Source: Actinosynnema sp040640215
Lineage (GTDB): Bacteria; Actinomycetota; Actinomycetes; Mycobacteriales; Pseudonocardiaceae
Reading direction: 5' to 3'
DNA: 64,000 nt
Assembly (NCBI RefSeq): GCF_040640215.1
Contig: NZ_JBFABG010000013.1
Location: 150,018-214,017 of the forward strand
Shown: positions 25,061 through 34,727 of the stretch, one piece after another
Layout: every line of letters begins with the position of its first letter
Numbering within the stretch: the first letter of the stretch is position 1
Program-made: the position numbers and the translations under genes
Notes under the pieces: generated by a model
What the model was told of the DNA's origin: nothing
Seen by the model: the letters and a program-made list of their open reading frames with translations, nothing else
Databases searched by the model: none

Positions 25061-26767
25061 ATGAATCGTCGAACGATGTCCGGCGTGCTCGCCGTCGCCT
25101 TGGCGGTGACCGCCTGTTCCGCCGGTCCGCCGAGCGGCGGCGACACGTCCAACCTGGTGCGCGGCGAGGCCAACTCGGTCAACGCCGGCACCGCGAAGCA
25201 GGGCGGGACGATCACCTACGTCCTGGAGCGCAACATCCTGAACTGGAACCCGCTGGGCGCGGACATCGGTGTCGCCACCCAGTTGGTCGCCGACGTCTAC
25301 GACCCCGGCGCGTTCGTCAGCCTGCCCGACCTCAAGACCATCGAGCTCAACGACGACCTGCTGGTCAGCGCCGAGCAGACCAGCGAGTCGCCGCAGACCC
25401 TGGTCTACCGGATCAACCCCGCCGCCGTGTGGAACGACGGGACGCCGATCACGGCGGCCGACTTCGACTACGTGCGGCGGGCGTCGGACCCGCGCACGTG
25501 CCCGACGTGCGAGGTCGCCTCCACGATGGGTTACGAGAACATGGCCTCGCTGACCGGCACCGACGACGGGCGCACCGTCACGGTGGTGTTCGACAAGCCC
25601 TACGGCGACTGGAAGTCGCTCTTCGGGCCGATCCTGCCCGCGCACGTCGCTCGCAAGCTCGGCGACGACGGCACCCCGGAGGGCCTGGCCAAGTCGTTCA
25701 ACGAGGGGTTCCGCTACCAGGACTCGTTCCCCGACTGGTCCGGCGGCCCGTTCATGTTCGCCTCCTGGGAGACCAACCAGGCCGCGACGCTGGTGCCCAA
25801 CCCGAAGTGGTGGGGCAAGCCGGTCACGCTGGAGCGGCTGGTGTTCCGGGTCGTCACCGACACCTCGCAGGAGGTGCCGGCGTTGCAGAACGACGAGGTC
25901 CAGATCATCAACCCGGACCCCCAGGTCGACCTGCTGCGCAACGTGCAGGCGCTGGGCGACGTGAAGTACCAGCTCGTGCAGGGGCTGCGCAAGCAGATGG
26001 TGCTGCCCAACCTCAACAACCCGTCCATGCAGGACCCGGTGCTGCGCAGGGCGTTGTTCACCGCCGTGGACGTGGAGCAGACCATCGGGAAGACCGTCGG
26101 CCAGTTCTCCTCCGACGCCACCCCGCTGCGCAACCGGATCTACGTCCCGCAGCAGCCCGGCTACCAGGACAACCTCGGCACGCTGGGCACCGGCGACCTC
26201 GCCAAGGCGACGTCCATCCTCACCGACGCCGGCTACCGGATCGAGGACGGCAAGCTCATCGACCCGCGGGGCACGCCGGTGCCGACGCTGACCATGCGCT
26301 ACATCCAGAACAACCAGGTGCTCCAGACGGTGTGCCAGTTGTTCGCCGACACGGCCAAGAAGCTCGGCGTGACGGTGGACGTGCAGACCACCGACTCGAT
26401 CGGCGCGACCGTGACCCACCAGGCGGGCAAGGACTTCGACCTGTTCGCGATGGGCTGGATCGGGCAGACGTTCGTGGCCTCCCAGTACTCCCAGGCGTTC
26501 AAGACCAAGGCGGGGCTCAACTTCGGCGGCTACTCCAACCCCGTCGTGGACGACCTGCTCGCCAAGGCGCTCGGTGCCACCGACGAGTCGAAGGTGGCCG
26601 AGTACCTCAACGGGGTGGACGCGCAGCTCACCGAGGACGCCTACATCCTGCCGCTCTACCAGGTGCCGGACCTGCTGGCCTACAAGGCGAACCTGGTCAA
26701 CGTCCGGGCCAACGGCACCTACTACGGGCCGCCCTACAACGCCGGCGAGTGGGGCATCGCCGAGTGA
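25061..26767 (+). CDS. ABC transporter substrate-binding lipoprotein, family 5 (peptide/opine type)
   Basis: The 568-residue protein starts at the ATG at 25061 with GGAG 7 bases upstream. The lipobox is VALAVTAC followed by SAG, so it is a lipid-anchored surface protein. The SBP_bac_5 fold is shown by GGTITYVLERN, TLVYRINPAAVWNDGTPITAADF and VLRRALFTAVD. Such proteins bind peptides, opines or nickel. It is the first gene of a six-gene plus-strand operon with its own permeases and ATPase. Confidence 0.93.
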   Translation: MNRRTMSGVLAVALAVTACSAGPPSGGDTSNLVRGEANSVNAGTAKQGGTITYVLERNILNWNPLGADIGVATQLVADVYDPGAFVSLPDLKTIELNDDLLVSAEQTSESPQTLVYRINPAAVWNDGTPITAADFDYVRRASDPRTCPTCEVASTMGYENMASLTGTDDGRTVTVVFDKPYGDWKSLFGPILPAHVARKLGDDGTPEGLAKSFNEGFRYQDSFPDWSGGPFMFASWETNQAATLVPNPKWWGKPVTLERLVFRVVTDTSQEVPALQNDEVQIINPDPQVDLLRNVQALGDVKYQLVQGLRKQMVLPNLNNPSMQDPVLRRALFTAVDVEQTIGKTVGQFSSDATPLRNRIYVPQQPGYQDNLGTLGTGDLAKATSILTDAGYRIEDGKLIDPRGTPVPTLTMRYIQNNQVLQTVCQLFADTAKKLGVTVDVQTTDSIGATVTHQAGKDFDLFAMGWIGQTFVASQYSQAFKTKAGLNFGGYSNPVVDDLLAKALGATDESKVAEYLNGVDAQLTEDAYILPLYQVPDLLAYKANLVNVRANGTYYGPPYNAGEWGIAE

Positions 26768-26824
26768 CGGGCCGCGCGGCGCGGGGCCCCGGTCCCGCGC
26801 CGCGCCAGGGGAAGGCAGGCAGCG

Positions 26825-27802
26825 ATGTTGGTTTACGTGCTGCGGCGGTTGCTGCACATGGTCCCGATCGTGCTGGTCGGTTCGTTCGTCACGTTCGTTA
26901 TGGTCAGCGCGTCGGGTGACCCGCTGGGCGACCTGAAGGCCAAGCAGCCGCCGGTGTCGCAGGCGGTGCTGGACGCCGAGGCGCACCGGATGCGGCTCGA
27001 CCAGCCGCTGCTGGAGCGCTACTGGCACTGGCTGTCGGGGATACCGGCGGGCGACTGGGGTCCGTCGGTCAAGCGGATCGACATCGGCGCGGAGATCTGG
27101 CCGAGGTTGTTGGTGTCGGCGCGGCTGGTCGCGCTGGCCGTGCTGGTGGCCCTGCTGCTCGCGCTGGTGGTCGGCGTGGTCAGCGCGGTCAAGCGGTACT
27201 CCGCGGTGGACTACGTCTTCTCCGCCGTCGGGTTCCTGCTGCTGTCGATGCCGGCGTTCTGGTTCGCGGTCCTGTTGAAGCAGCAGGCGATCGAGGTCAA
27301 CCAGGCCACCGGGACCACGCTGGTCTACACCGTGGGCGACGCGTCGATCCCGCCGCCGGCGGGGTTCTGGCCGACCGTGCTCGACGTGCTGGGCCACATC
27401 GTGCTCCCGACGATCGTGCTCGCCATGACCTCGTTCGCGCCGTGGAGCCGGTTCGTGCGGTCGTCGATGATCGAGGTGCAGCAGAGCGACTACGTGCGGC
27501 TGGCCCGCGCCAAGGGGATCAAGCGGCGCACGGTCCTGCTGCGCCACGCGCTGCGCACCGCGCTGGTGCCGCTGACCACGGTCGTGGCGCTGGACCTGGC
27601 CGTGCTGTTCTCCGGCGCGGTGATCACCGAGACCGTGTTCCAGTGGCGCGGCATGGGCTCGTTCCTGCTGTCCTCGGTGCGGGACAAGGACATCTACGCC
27701 GTGATGGCCTGGCTGCTGCTGGTTTCGGTGATCGTCGTGGTGTTCAACCTCGTCGCCGACCTGCTCTACGCCGTGCTGGACAGGAGGGTCCGCCTTGGTT
27801 GA
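26825..27802 (+). CDS. ABC transporter permease (DppB-like)
   Basis: The 325-residue inner-membrane protein starts MLVYVLRRLLHMVPIV, the typical DppB/OppB opening, and has six hydrophobic segments. The EAA loop is in VRLARAKGIKRRTVLLRHAL. It forms the channel together with the next gene product, whose TTG start overlaps this stop by eight bases. Confidence 0.94.
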   Translation: MLVYVLRRLLHMVPIVLVGSFVTFVMVSASGDPLGDLKAKQPPVSQAVLDAEAHRMRLDQPLLERYWHWLSGIPAGDWGPSVKRIDIGAEIWPRLLVSARLVALAVLVALLLALVVGVVSAVKRYSAVDYVFSAVGFLLLSMPAFWFAVLLKQQAIEVNQATGTTLVYTVGDASIPPPAGFWPTVLDVLGHIVLPTIVLAMTSFAPWSRFVRSSMIEVQQSDYVRLARAKGIKRRTVLLRHALRTALVPLTTVVALDLAVLFSGAVITETVFQWRGMGSFLLSSVRDKDIYAVMAWLLLVSVIVVVFNLVADLLYAVLDRRVRLG

Positions 27803-28703
27803 GATCGTGCAGACGCCCGTCGGACCGGACGGCGACGCCCCGGTCGCGACACCCCGGTGGCGGCTGGTGGTGCGCCGGTTCCTGCGCCACCGGCTCGCGA
27901 CGATCAGCCTGGTCGTGTTCGTGCTGCTGGTGCTCCTGGCCTTCGTGGGCGGCGAGCTGTGGCACTACCGCTACGACGTGTTCACCCCCGACAACTCGCA
28001 GCCGCCGTCGGCCGAGCACCCGTTCGGCACCGACGCCACCGGCTACGACCTGCTGGCCCAGGTGCTGCGCGGCACGCAGCGGTCGATCGAGATCGCGCTG
28101 TTCGTGGCGGCGGTCTCCGGCGTGTTCGGCAGCGTGTGGGGTGCGGTCGCCGGGCTGCACGGCGGCAAGGTCGACACGCTGATGATGCGCGTCGCCGACC
28201 TGGTGCTGATCTTCCCCGCCATCGCGGTGGCCGCCGTGCTGGCCAACAACGTCGGCGCGACCAGCCAGGGCTGGCTGCTGATCGGGCTGGTGCTCGCCGC
28301 CCTCACCTGGCCGTACGTGGCACGCCTGGTGCGCGGGCTGGTGCTGTCGCTGCGCGAGCGGGAGTTCATCGCCGCCGCGCGCACCTTCGGCGCGGGCTCG
28401 TGGCGGATCATCTTCCGGCACGTGCTGCCCAACGCGATGGGCACCATCATCGTCGCGGTGACGATCATCGTCGCGGTCGCGATCCTGGCCGAGACGGCGC
28501 TGTCGTTCATCGGCTTCGGCGTGCGCCCGCCGGACACCTCGCTGGGCCTGCTGGTCAGCCAGAACCAGACCGCGGTGTCCACCCGGCCGTGGCTGTTCTA
28601 CTTCCCCGGGCTGTTCATCGTGGTCATCGCCCTGTGCGTGAACTTCATCGGCGACGGGCTGCGCGACGCCTTCGACAACACCAGGTCACGGAGCAGGCGA
28701 TGA
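27795..28703 (+). CDS. ABC transporter permease (DppC-like)
   Basis: The 302-residue permease starts at the TTG at 27795, chosen because GGAGGG lies 6 bases before it and because no ATG fits. After a cytoplasmic N-terminus (VRRFLRHRLATISLVVFV) come six membrane segments and the EAA loop FIAAARTFGAGSWRIIFRHV. It pairs with the DppB-like subunit. The stop overlaps the ATPase start (ATGA). Confidence 0.94.
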   Translation: MVEIVQTPVGPDGDAPVATPRWRLVVRRFLRHRLATISLVVFVLLVLLAFVGGELWHYRYDVFTPDNSQPPSAEHPFGTDATGYDLLAQVLRGTQRSIEIALFVAAVSGVFGSVWGAVAGLHGGKVDTLMMRVADLVLIFPAIAVAAVLANNVGATSQGWLLIGLVLAALTWPYVARLVRGLVLSLREREFIAAARTFGAGSWRIIFRHVLPNAMGTIIVAVTIIVAVAILAETALSFIGFGVRPPDTSLGLLVSQNQTAVSTRPWLFYFPGLFIVVIALCVNFIGDGLRDAFDNTRSRSRR

Positions 28704-30760
28704 CGACAGCGACCACCGCGCCGGTGCTCGGCATCCGCGACCTCACCGTGGCCTTCCCCGACGAGCAGGGGCAGGTGACCGCCGTGCGGGGCGTGTCCTG
28801 GTCGCTGCGGGCCGGCGAGGTGCTGGGCGTGGTCGGCGAGTCCGGGTGCGGCAAGTCCGCGACCGCGCTCGCCGTGATGGGCCTGCTGCCGCCCGGCGCG
28901 CGGGTCGGCGGGTCGGTCCGGTTCCGCGAGCGGGAGCTGGTGGGGCTGGACGACGACGAGATGACCTCGGTGCGCGGCCGGTCGGTCGCGATGGTGTTCC
29001 AGGACCCGCTGTCCGCGCTGAACCCGGTGTACTCGGTGGGCTTCCAGGTCGCCGAGGCGGTGCGGGCGCACCACCCGCGACTGGGCCGCGAGGAGGCCAC
29101 CGAGCGCGCGATCGCCCTGCTGGAGCTGGTCGGCATCCCCAACGCGCGGGACCGGGTCGCGGACTACCCCCACGAGTTCTCCGGCGGGATGCGGCAGCGC
29201 GTGGTCATCGCGATCGCGATGGCCGACGACCCGGACGTGATCATCGCCGACGAGCCGACCACCGCGCTCGACGTGACGATCCAGGCCCAGGTGCTCGACG
29301 CGCTGCGCACCGCCCGCGAGCAGACCGGTGCCGCGACCGTGCTGATCACCCACGACCTCGGGGTGGTGGCCGGGCAGGCGGACCGGGTGGTCGTGATGTA
29401 CGCGGGCAAGGTGGTGGAGTCCGGCACGGTGGAGGAGGTCTTCTACTCGCCGCGGATGCCCTACACGCTCGGGCTGCTGGGCAGCCTGCCCCGGCTCGAC
29501 GGCCGGGAGGACGCGCGGCTGACCCCCATCGCCGGCACCCCTCCCCCGCTGGACCGGCCGATCACCGGGTGCGCGTTCGCGCCGAGGTGCCCGCTGGCCC
29601 GCGAGCTCTGCCGCACCGAGGAGCCGCCGCTGGCGTCGGTGGACGGCGAGCACCTGGCCGCGTGCCACTTCAGCGCGGAGCTGGTCGGCAAGCGGCCCCA
29701 GGACGTGTTCCCGCCGCGTGCCGCGCCCGCCGTGGACGCCCTGGTGGGCGCTGGAGCGGCCGTCGGGGTGGACGCTGAAGTGGGCGCTGAGGCGGTGACG
29801 CCGATCGTCACCGCGAGCGGTCTGGTCAAGCACTACCGGGTGCGCGGCACGGGGCTGCTGCGCCGCGACCGGGGCGAGCTGCACGCGGTGTGCGACGTGT
29901 CGTTCGAGCTGTCGGCGGGCGAGACGCTCGGGCTGGTCGGCGAGTCCGGCTCGGGCAAGTCGACCATCGCGAAGCTGCTGATGTCGCTGGAGCGGCCGAC
30001 CGGCGGCGAGGTGCTGCTCGACGGCCGACCGCTCGCGCCGCGCCGGCACGCCCGGGACCTCCAGATCGTGTTCCAGGACCCGATGAACTCGCTCGACCCC
30101 CGGATGACGGCGGCCGACCTCGTCGCGGAACCGCTGCGCATCAACGGCGTCGGCCGCCGCGAGGCCCGGACCCGGGCGCTGGAGCTGCTGCGCTCGGTCG
30201 GGTTGTCCGGTGCGCGGTCCGAGCGCTACCCGCACGAGTTCTCCGGCGGTCAGCGCCAGCGCATCGGCATCGCCCGCGCCCTGGCGCTGCGGCCCCGCGT
30301 GCTGGTGCTCGACGAACCGGTGTCCGCGCTGGACGTGTCGGTGCAGGCCGACGTGATCAACCTCCTGGAGGACCTCCAGGACTCGTTGGGCCTGGCGTAC
30401 CTGTTCATCGCGCACGACCTGTCGGTGGTGCGGCACATCGCCGACCGGGTGGCCGTGCTCTACCTCGGCCGGGTGGTGGAGACCGGGGACCGCGACGCGG
30501 TGTTCGACCACCCCCGCCACCCCTACACGCGGGCGCTGGTCTCGGCCGTGCCGCTGCCCGACCCGCGCAAGGAGCGGGCCCGCGAGCGGATCGTGCTGAC
30601 CGGCGACGTGCCCAGCCCGGTCGACCCGCCGTCGGGGTGCCGGTTCCGCACCCGGTGCCCGCTCTACCTCGGCGGGTTGACCGACGAGCAACGCGCCCGC
30701 TGCGCCGGCGAGACCCCCGCGCTGCTGGGCGGCGTGGCGTGCCACTGGACCCGGCGGTGA
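28700..30760 (+). CDS. ABC transporter ATP-binding protein, fused DppD-DppF
   Basis: The 686-residue protein carries two complete ATPase domains. The first has Walker A GESGCGKSATA, signature FSGGMRQR and Walker B VIIADEPTT. The second has GESGSGKSTIA, FSGGQRQR and VLVLDEPVS. Each ends with an oligopeptide-ATPase cysteine cluster (CAFAPRCPLARELC and CRFRTRCPLYLG), which often holds an iron-sulphur or metal site. The linker at about residues 330-365 is Ala/Val-rich. It powers the importer encoded by the three preceding genes. Confidence 0.95.
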   Translation: MTTATTAPVLGIRDLTVAFPDEQGQVTAVRGVSWSLRAGEVLGVVGESGCGKSATALAVMGLLPPGARVGGSVRFRERELVGLDDDEMTSVRGRSVAMVFQDPLSALNPVYSVGFQVAEAVRAHHPRLGREEATERAIALLELVGIPNARDRVADYPHEFSGGMRQRVVIAIAMADDPDVIIADEPTTALDVTIQAQVLDALRTAREQTGAATVLITHDLGVVAGQADRVVVMYAGKVVESGTVEEVFYSPRMPYTLGLLGSLPRLDGREDARLTPIAGTPPPLDRPITGCAFAPRCPLARELCRTEEPPLASVDGEHLAACHFSAELVGKRPQDVFPPRAAPAVDALVGAGAAVGVDAEVGAEAVTPIVTASGLVKHYRVRGTGLLRRDRGELHAVCDVSFELSAGETLGLVGESGSGKSTIAKLLMSLERPTGGEVLLDGRPLAPRRHARDLQIVFQDPMNSLDPRMTAADLVAEPLRINGVGRREARTRALELLRSVGLSGARSERYPHEFSGGQRQRIGIARALALRPRVLVLDEPVSALDVSVQADVINLLEDLQDSLGLAYLFIAHDLSVVRHIADRVAVLYLGRVVETGDRDAVFDHPRHPYTRALVSAVPLPDPRKERARERIVLTGDVPSPVDPPSGCRFRTRCPLYLGGLTDEQRARCAGETPALLGGVACHWTRR

Positions 30761-30840
30761 GCGGCCGGGTCGCGCCGGACCACCGGGTCGTCCGTCCTGA
30801 CAGGCTCGACGTGAAGCAGACAGCAGAGGGAGACACCGAC

Positions 30841-32073
30841 ATGGCGGCAAGCCGTCACCCCGTCGAATCGCGGCGGGTGCTGCGCACGCACCTCCCGGAG
30901 CGTGCGGACACGCTGGGCACGTCCGTGCGGGAGGCGGACCTGGAACTGCGGTTGGACGGTGCCGGGCACGGCCTGCTGGACACCACGCACTTCGACACGG
31001 TCCGCTTCCCGCCGCCGCCGTGGGCGCTGGCCGCGTTCGCCGCCGCCGCCGACAACGGCGAACTGGCCTACACCGGGTACCGGGGCAACGCCGACGTGCG
31101 GGCGGCGTGCGCGCGGTCGGTGTCGGGCCTGCTGGGCGTCGACATCGACCCGGACCGCGAGATCGTGATCACCACCGGCACCCAGGGCGGCCTGTTCGCC
31201 ACGCTGAGCGCCCTGGTCGACTCCGGGGACGTGGTGGCGCTGGCCGACCCCGAATACCTGTTCGTGGAGCGGATGTTGCGGTTCCTGGGCGCGCGGGTGG
31301 TGCGCGTGGGCATGGTCGAGGACCCCGCCGGGCCGCAACTGGACCTGACCGCGCTGGAGGAGGCGGTGGTGCGCGAGGGCGTCACGCTCGTGCTCACCTC
31401 GAACCCGAACAACCCCACCGGGACCGTCTACACACCCGGGACCGTGCGCGGGCTGGCCGAGCTCGCCGTGCGGCACGACCTCCTGGTGGTCGTCGACGAG
31501 CTGTACTGCCGGCTGGTCTACGACGAGACCCCGTTCACGCACCTCGCGGCGCAGCCGGGGATGGCGCGGCGGACGGTGACCCTGCTCGGCGGGTCGAAGA
31601 CCGAGTCGCTCAGCGGCTACCGCGTCGGCGTCGCGGTGGGCCCGGCCGAGGTGGTGGACGCGATCGAGCAGGTCATGGCGATGACGTGCCTGCGCGCGCC
31701 CGCCTACTCGCAACACGTGCTGACCCGGTGGCTGGTCGACGACGTGGAGTTCGTGCGCACCCGCGTAGCGGAGCTGCGGGCGTTGCGGGAGCTGACCGTC
31801 GAGCGGTTGCGCCGGGTCGACGGGCTGGTCGTGCGGCCGGGGGCGGGCACCGCCTACCTTTGGCCGGACGTGTCGGCACTGGGATTGGACGACGTGGAGG
31901 TGGCGAAGGTGTTGCAGCGCCGGGCCGGGGTGGTCGTCAGCCCCGGCTACCAGTTCGGGCCGTCGGGCCGAGGTCGGTTCCGGGTGTGCTACGCCCGGGA
32001 GGAGACCGGGTGGTCCGCCGCGTTGGACCGCGTCGTGGCCGCGCTCGACCAGGCCGGGGCGGTGGCCCCGTGA
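30841..32073 (+). CDS. PLP-dependent class I/II aminotransferase
   Basis: The 410-residue enzyme starts at the ATG at 30841 behind GAGGGAG. Signatures are LAYTGYRGNADVRAA, TSNPNNPTGTVY (substrate and PLP ring contact), VVVDELYCRLVYD and the Schiff-base lysine in LLGGSKTESLSGYRVG. It transfers an amino group from an amino acid to a 2-oxoacid. The next gene encodes a 2-hydroxyacid dehydrogenase, so the pair could turn an amino acid into a hydroxyacid. It lies in the importer operon. Confidence 0.92.
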   Translation: MAASRHPVESRRVLRTHLPERADTLGTSVREADLELRLDGAGHGLLDTTHFDTVRFPPPPWALAAFAAAADNGELAYTGYRGNADVRAACARSVSGLLGVDIDPDREIVITTGTQGGLFATLSALVDSGDVVALADPEYLFVERMLRFLGARVVRVGMVEDPAGPQLDLTALEEAVVREGVTLVLTSNPNNPTGTVYTPGTVRGLAELAVRHDLLVVVDELYCRLVYDETPFTHLAAQPGMARRTVTLLGGSKTESLSGYRVGVAVGPAEVVDAIEQVMAMTCLRAPAYSQHVLTRWLVDDVEFVRTRVAELRALRELTVERLRRVDGLVVRPGAGTAYLWPDVSALGLDDVEVAKVLQRRAGVVVSPGYQFGPSGRGRFRVCYAREETGWSAALDRVVAALDQAGAVAP

Positions 32074-33092
32074 CCCGGGTGGTGATCTGCTCGCCGCTGG
32101 AGCCCGAGCTGGTGGCGCGCATCGCGGCGGTGGACCCGCGCGTCGAGGTGCTCCACGAACCCGAACTGCTGCCCGTGCCGCGTTACGCGGGCGACCACGT
32201 GGGCGTGCTGCCGGAGTTGACCGAGGCCCAGCGGCGGCGGTGGTTCGACCTCACCTCCTCGGCCGAGGTGGCGTTCGACTTCGACCGGCGCGCGCCCGCC
32301 GACGTCAACGAGAACTTCCCGCTGCTGCGGTGGGTGCAGGGCACCAGCGCGGGCCTGGGCAGGCTCACCGACCGGTTCCCGCTGGACCTGTCGAAGGTCG
32401 CGGTGACCACCGCCGCCGGGGTGCACGCGGTGCCGCTGGCCGAGTTCGTGCTCACCGGGCTGCTGCACTTCGTCAAGGACGTGCCGCAGCTCAAGGCGTG
32501 GCAGGCCGAGCACCGCTGGACCCGCTACACCAGCCGCACGCTGTCCGGGCAGCGCGTGCTGGTCGTCGGGCTGGGTGCCGTCGGCCGGCACACCGCCACC
32601 GTGCTGGCCGGGCTCGGCGTCGAGGTCGTCGGCGCGGTCCGGCCGGGCGGCACGTCCGGCGCGCCCGGGGTGTCCGACGTGGTGGAGTTCGACGCGATCG
32701 GGTCGTTGCTGCCGAGCGTGGACGCGGTCGTGCTGGCGTGCCCGCTGACGCCGCAGACCGAGGGCTTGCTGGGCGCGGCGGAACTGGCCGCGCTCAAGCC
32801 GCACGCCGTGGTGGTGAACATCGCGCGCGGCCAGGTGGTGGACGAGGTCGCACTGGCCGAGGCGCTGTCCACCGGCGCGCTGCGCGGTGCGGTGCTCGAC
32901 GTCGCCTCGGTCGAACCGCTGCCCGACGACTCGCCGCTGTGGGACCTGCCGAACGTGGTCGTGTCACCGCACTCGGCGTCCACGGTGGCCAACGAGAACG
33001 CCCTGATCACCGACATCTTCTGCGACAACCTGCGGCGGTGGCTCGACGGCACACCCCTGCGCAACCGCTACCGGCCCGAACTGGGCTACTGA
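32070..33092 (+). CDS. D-2-hydroxyacid dehydrogenase (NAD-dependent)
   Basis: The 340-residue protein starts at the GTG at 32070 inside the aminotransferase stop. The NAD-binding motif is VVGLGAVGRHTA. Catalytic residues are the Arg of NIARGQVVDE, the Glu in DVASVEPLP and the His in VSPHSAST. It interconverts 2-oxoacids and D-2-hydroxyacids, matching the product of the preceding aminotransferase. It ends the importer operon. Confidence 0.93.
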   Translation: MTRVVICSPLEPELVARIAAVDPRVEVLHEPELLPVPRYAGDHVGVLPELTEAQRRRWFDLTSSAEVAFDFDRRAPADVNENFPLLRWVQGTSAGLGRLTDRFPLDLSKVAVTTAAGVHAVPLAEFVLTGLLHFVKDVPQLKAWQAEHRWTRYTSRTLSGQRVLVVGLGAVGRHTATVLAGLGVEVVGAVRPGGTSGAPGVSDVVEFDAIGSLLPSVDAVVLACPLTPQTEGLLGAAELAALKPHAVVVNIARGQVVDEVALAEALSTGALRGAVLDVASVEPLPDDSPLWDLPNVVVSPHSASTVANENALITDIFCDNLRRWLDGTPLRNRYRPELGY

Positions 33093-33141
33093 TCGTTGCG
33101 GGTCATGACGTTGGTGACGACTGGTAGGGCCTGAGACGGAG

Positions 33142-33206
33142 GACGGGTCTTTCGGCGGCAGGATGAGAAGTGCGACCAACACATCCGCCGAGCAGAAAGA
33201 CCCGTC
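33142..33206. repeat. Long imperfect hairpin at the IS481 remnant
   Basis: GACGGGTCTTTC (33142-33153) pairs with GAAAGACCCGTC (33195-33206), with a further GGCGG/CCGCC offset pairing inside. It overlaps the first codons of the transposase remnant and may be a leftover of the element's own control or terminal region, or may act as terminator for the importer operon. Confidence 0.55.
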
Positions 33207-33471
33207 CGTGCTCTGCCGTGACGCCCCGCTGTCCGTTGAAGGTCGCCGCCGCCTGGTCCGGCGCTGCCGGGTTGTGCGGATCGAGCGGCTGCGTCGGGAC
33301 CGCAAGCGGTCGGCCCGCCGCATCACCCTGGAGCTGACGGCCGAGGCACGGCCGTATCGGTGCACGGTCGACCGACACCTGGCTCACCTCAGGCTCGACC
33401 GTCGTCGGTACGCGGCCATCCCCGAGGACTGGCCTTTGACCCCCGGCCGAGAACGACGTATCAGTACGTGA
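33163..33471 (+). pseudogene. IS481-type transposase remnant with internal deletion
   Basis: The frame reads DAPLSVEGRRRLVRRCR, the N-terminus of IS481-family transposases, then jumps directly to RIERLRRDRKRSARRITLEL and HLAHLRLDRRRYAAI, segments normally about 40 residues further on after the helix-turn-helix. The frame stops after 102 residues, so the whole DDE catalytic domain is missing. It is a dead fragment marking an old insertion between the importer operon and the Tld operon. Confidence 0.75.
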
Positions 33472-33631
33472 TTCGTCGCGCCGCCCCGACGAGCACCCGA
33501 TCTTCCGCTGATCACAAAACCGAGGCTCTTGCGACCGTTATTCGCTCCAGTGGCGACCGGCTCGCGCACGGGCACGGCGGTGCGCGAGCCGGTCACATCC
33601 AGGTCGGCCGAACGGTGCGGCTGAACGTAGA

Positions 33632-34156
33632 TCACATGTAACACTTCTCGACGGGCAGTTCGACCTGAGGCCAGATCAGGCAGTCGTCCTTACCCGTACT
33701 CCGGTAGACTTTCCACACAGAGCCGATGTCGTGATTTTTCTTCAACTCCACGAGTTCCACCGTCATCCACACACCTTTCGGGTCGTACTTATCGCCGAGC
33801 ACGACACGCGCCTTTCCTCGCGCTCCTTCGGCGAAGTACCCGGAGTACTCCCTCCAACCTGGGTCGGTCTGCGGCGGAGGGATGTGCTCGTGATCCAACT
33901 TCGAGTTGAGCGTGTAGCCCTTGTAGTAATTTGCCCACGTGTTCGCGACAGCCCCGGCCCTTACCCCGTCGTTGAAGTATCCGGAGTAGAACCAAGCCTG
34001 GTCCTTGTCGGTCTTCAGCTTGTCCTTGACGTCGTTGAGTTGCGCTTCCCGGGAAGGCGGGCCCGGGAGCGGCTCGGCGAGAGCCGTCGGCACCCCCGCG
34101 AAGAACAAGATCAAGACGGTCAGTGCTACGCGAATTCTCATGACCAGAATCGTCAC
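33632..34156 (-). CDS. Small secreted protein with YSGYF repeats
   Basis: The 174-residue protein starts at the GTG at 34156, because GGGAG lies 6 bases upstream, whereas the internal ATG at 34141 has none. A signal peptide (RVALTVLILFFAGVPTALA) is followed by a charged mature part. Two related segments, WFYSGYFNDGVRAGA and REYSGYFAEGARGKA, form an internal repeat. Two cysteines near the end could pair. Codon usage is visibly less G+C-biased than in neighbours. No family recognised. Its place beside an IS481 remnant suggests acquisition. Confidence 0.75.
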   Translation of the reverse strand: MTILVMRIRVALTVLILFFAGVPTALAEPLPGPPSREAQLNDVKDKLKTDKDQAWFYSGYFNDGVRAGAVANTWANYYKGYTLNSKLDHEHIPPPQTDPGWREYSGYFAEGARGKARVVLGDKYDPKGVWMTVELVELKKNHDIGSVWKVYRSTGKDDCLIWPQVELPVEKCYM

Positions 34157-34727
34157 AGCGACTCCCGGTGATCGCCGTGCCGATCACTCCGCAGTGCCGT
34201 CGAGTCACCCGACCGAGACCAGCCAGATCCCCACCGACGACAAGTCTGGAGACATCGACCACGTGCGTTGCGAAGCAGAACATGATTTACCCGCCGCCAT
34301 CCCGCTGCCGACATCCCGGGGGACCGTTCCTCCTGACGGGAAGCGACAACCAATCTTCAGAGTGGCTCCGCAACGCAGAGTGAGCAAGAGCTCCGAACTC
34401 GATCACCTATGCCGAAATTGGCCAGGGGCGGGTTCCACACGAAATCGGCGAATTACTCCAGCCGCACTTGGTGACCGACGGGATGCGGCGGTTGCCCGAC
34501 GCCGCGACGCGAGCGTCGACGGGTCCGTGGCGATGTGCGTGCCTGCACCGGGTCGGGAACTGCCGGTCGAGTCGGGAATTGCCGGTCGGATGTGTTTCTT
34601 TCCCGTTCGACAACGAAAGGCCGCACCCTGGTCAACCCACCTGGGCCGTGAACCTCCGACTGCCGCGCGGTCTGCTCACCGACGACACCCCCGACCTTCG
34701 AGACCGCGCCGGCACGTCGGGCCGGGG
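34157..34727. other. Gene-poor interval with a tandem 19-bp repeat
   Basis: No supported gene in 570 bp. Two near-identical units GTCGGGAA-Y-TGCCGGTCG lie at 34552-34569 and 34571-34588. The left half is lower in G+C, continuing the character of the secreted-protein gene. It separates possible foreign DNA from the Tld operon. Confidence 0.5.
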
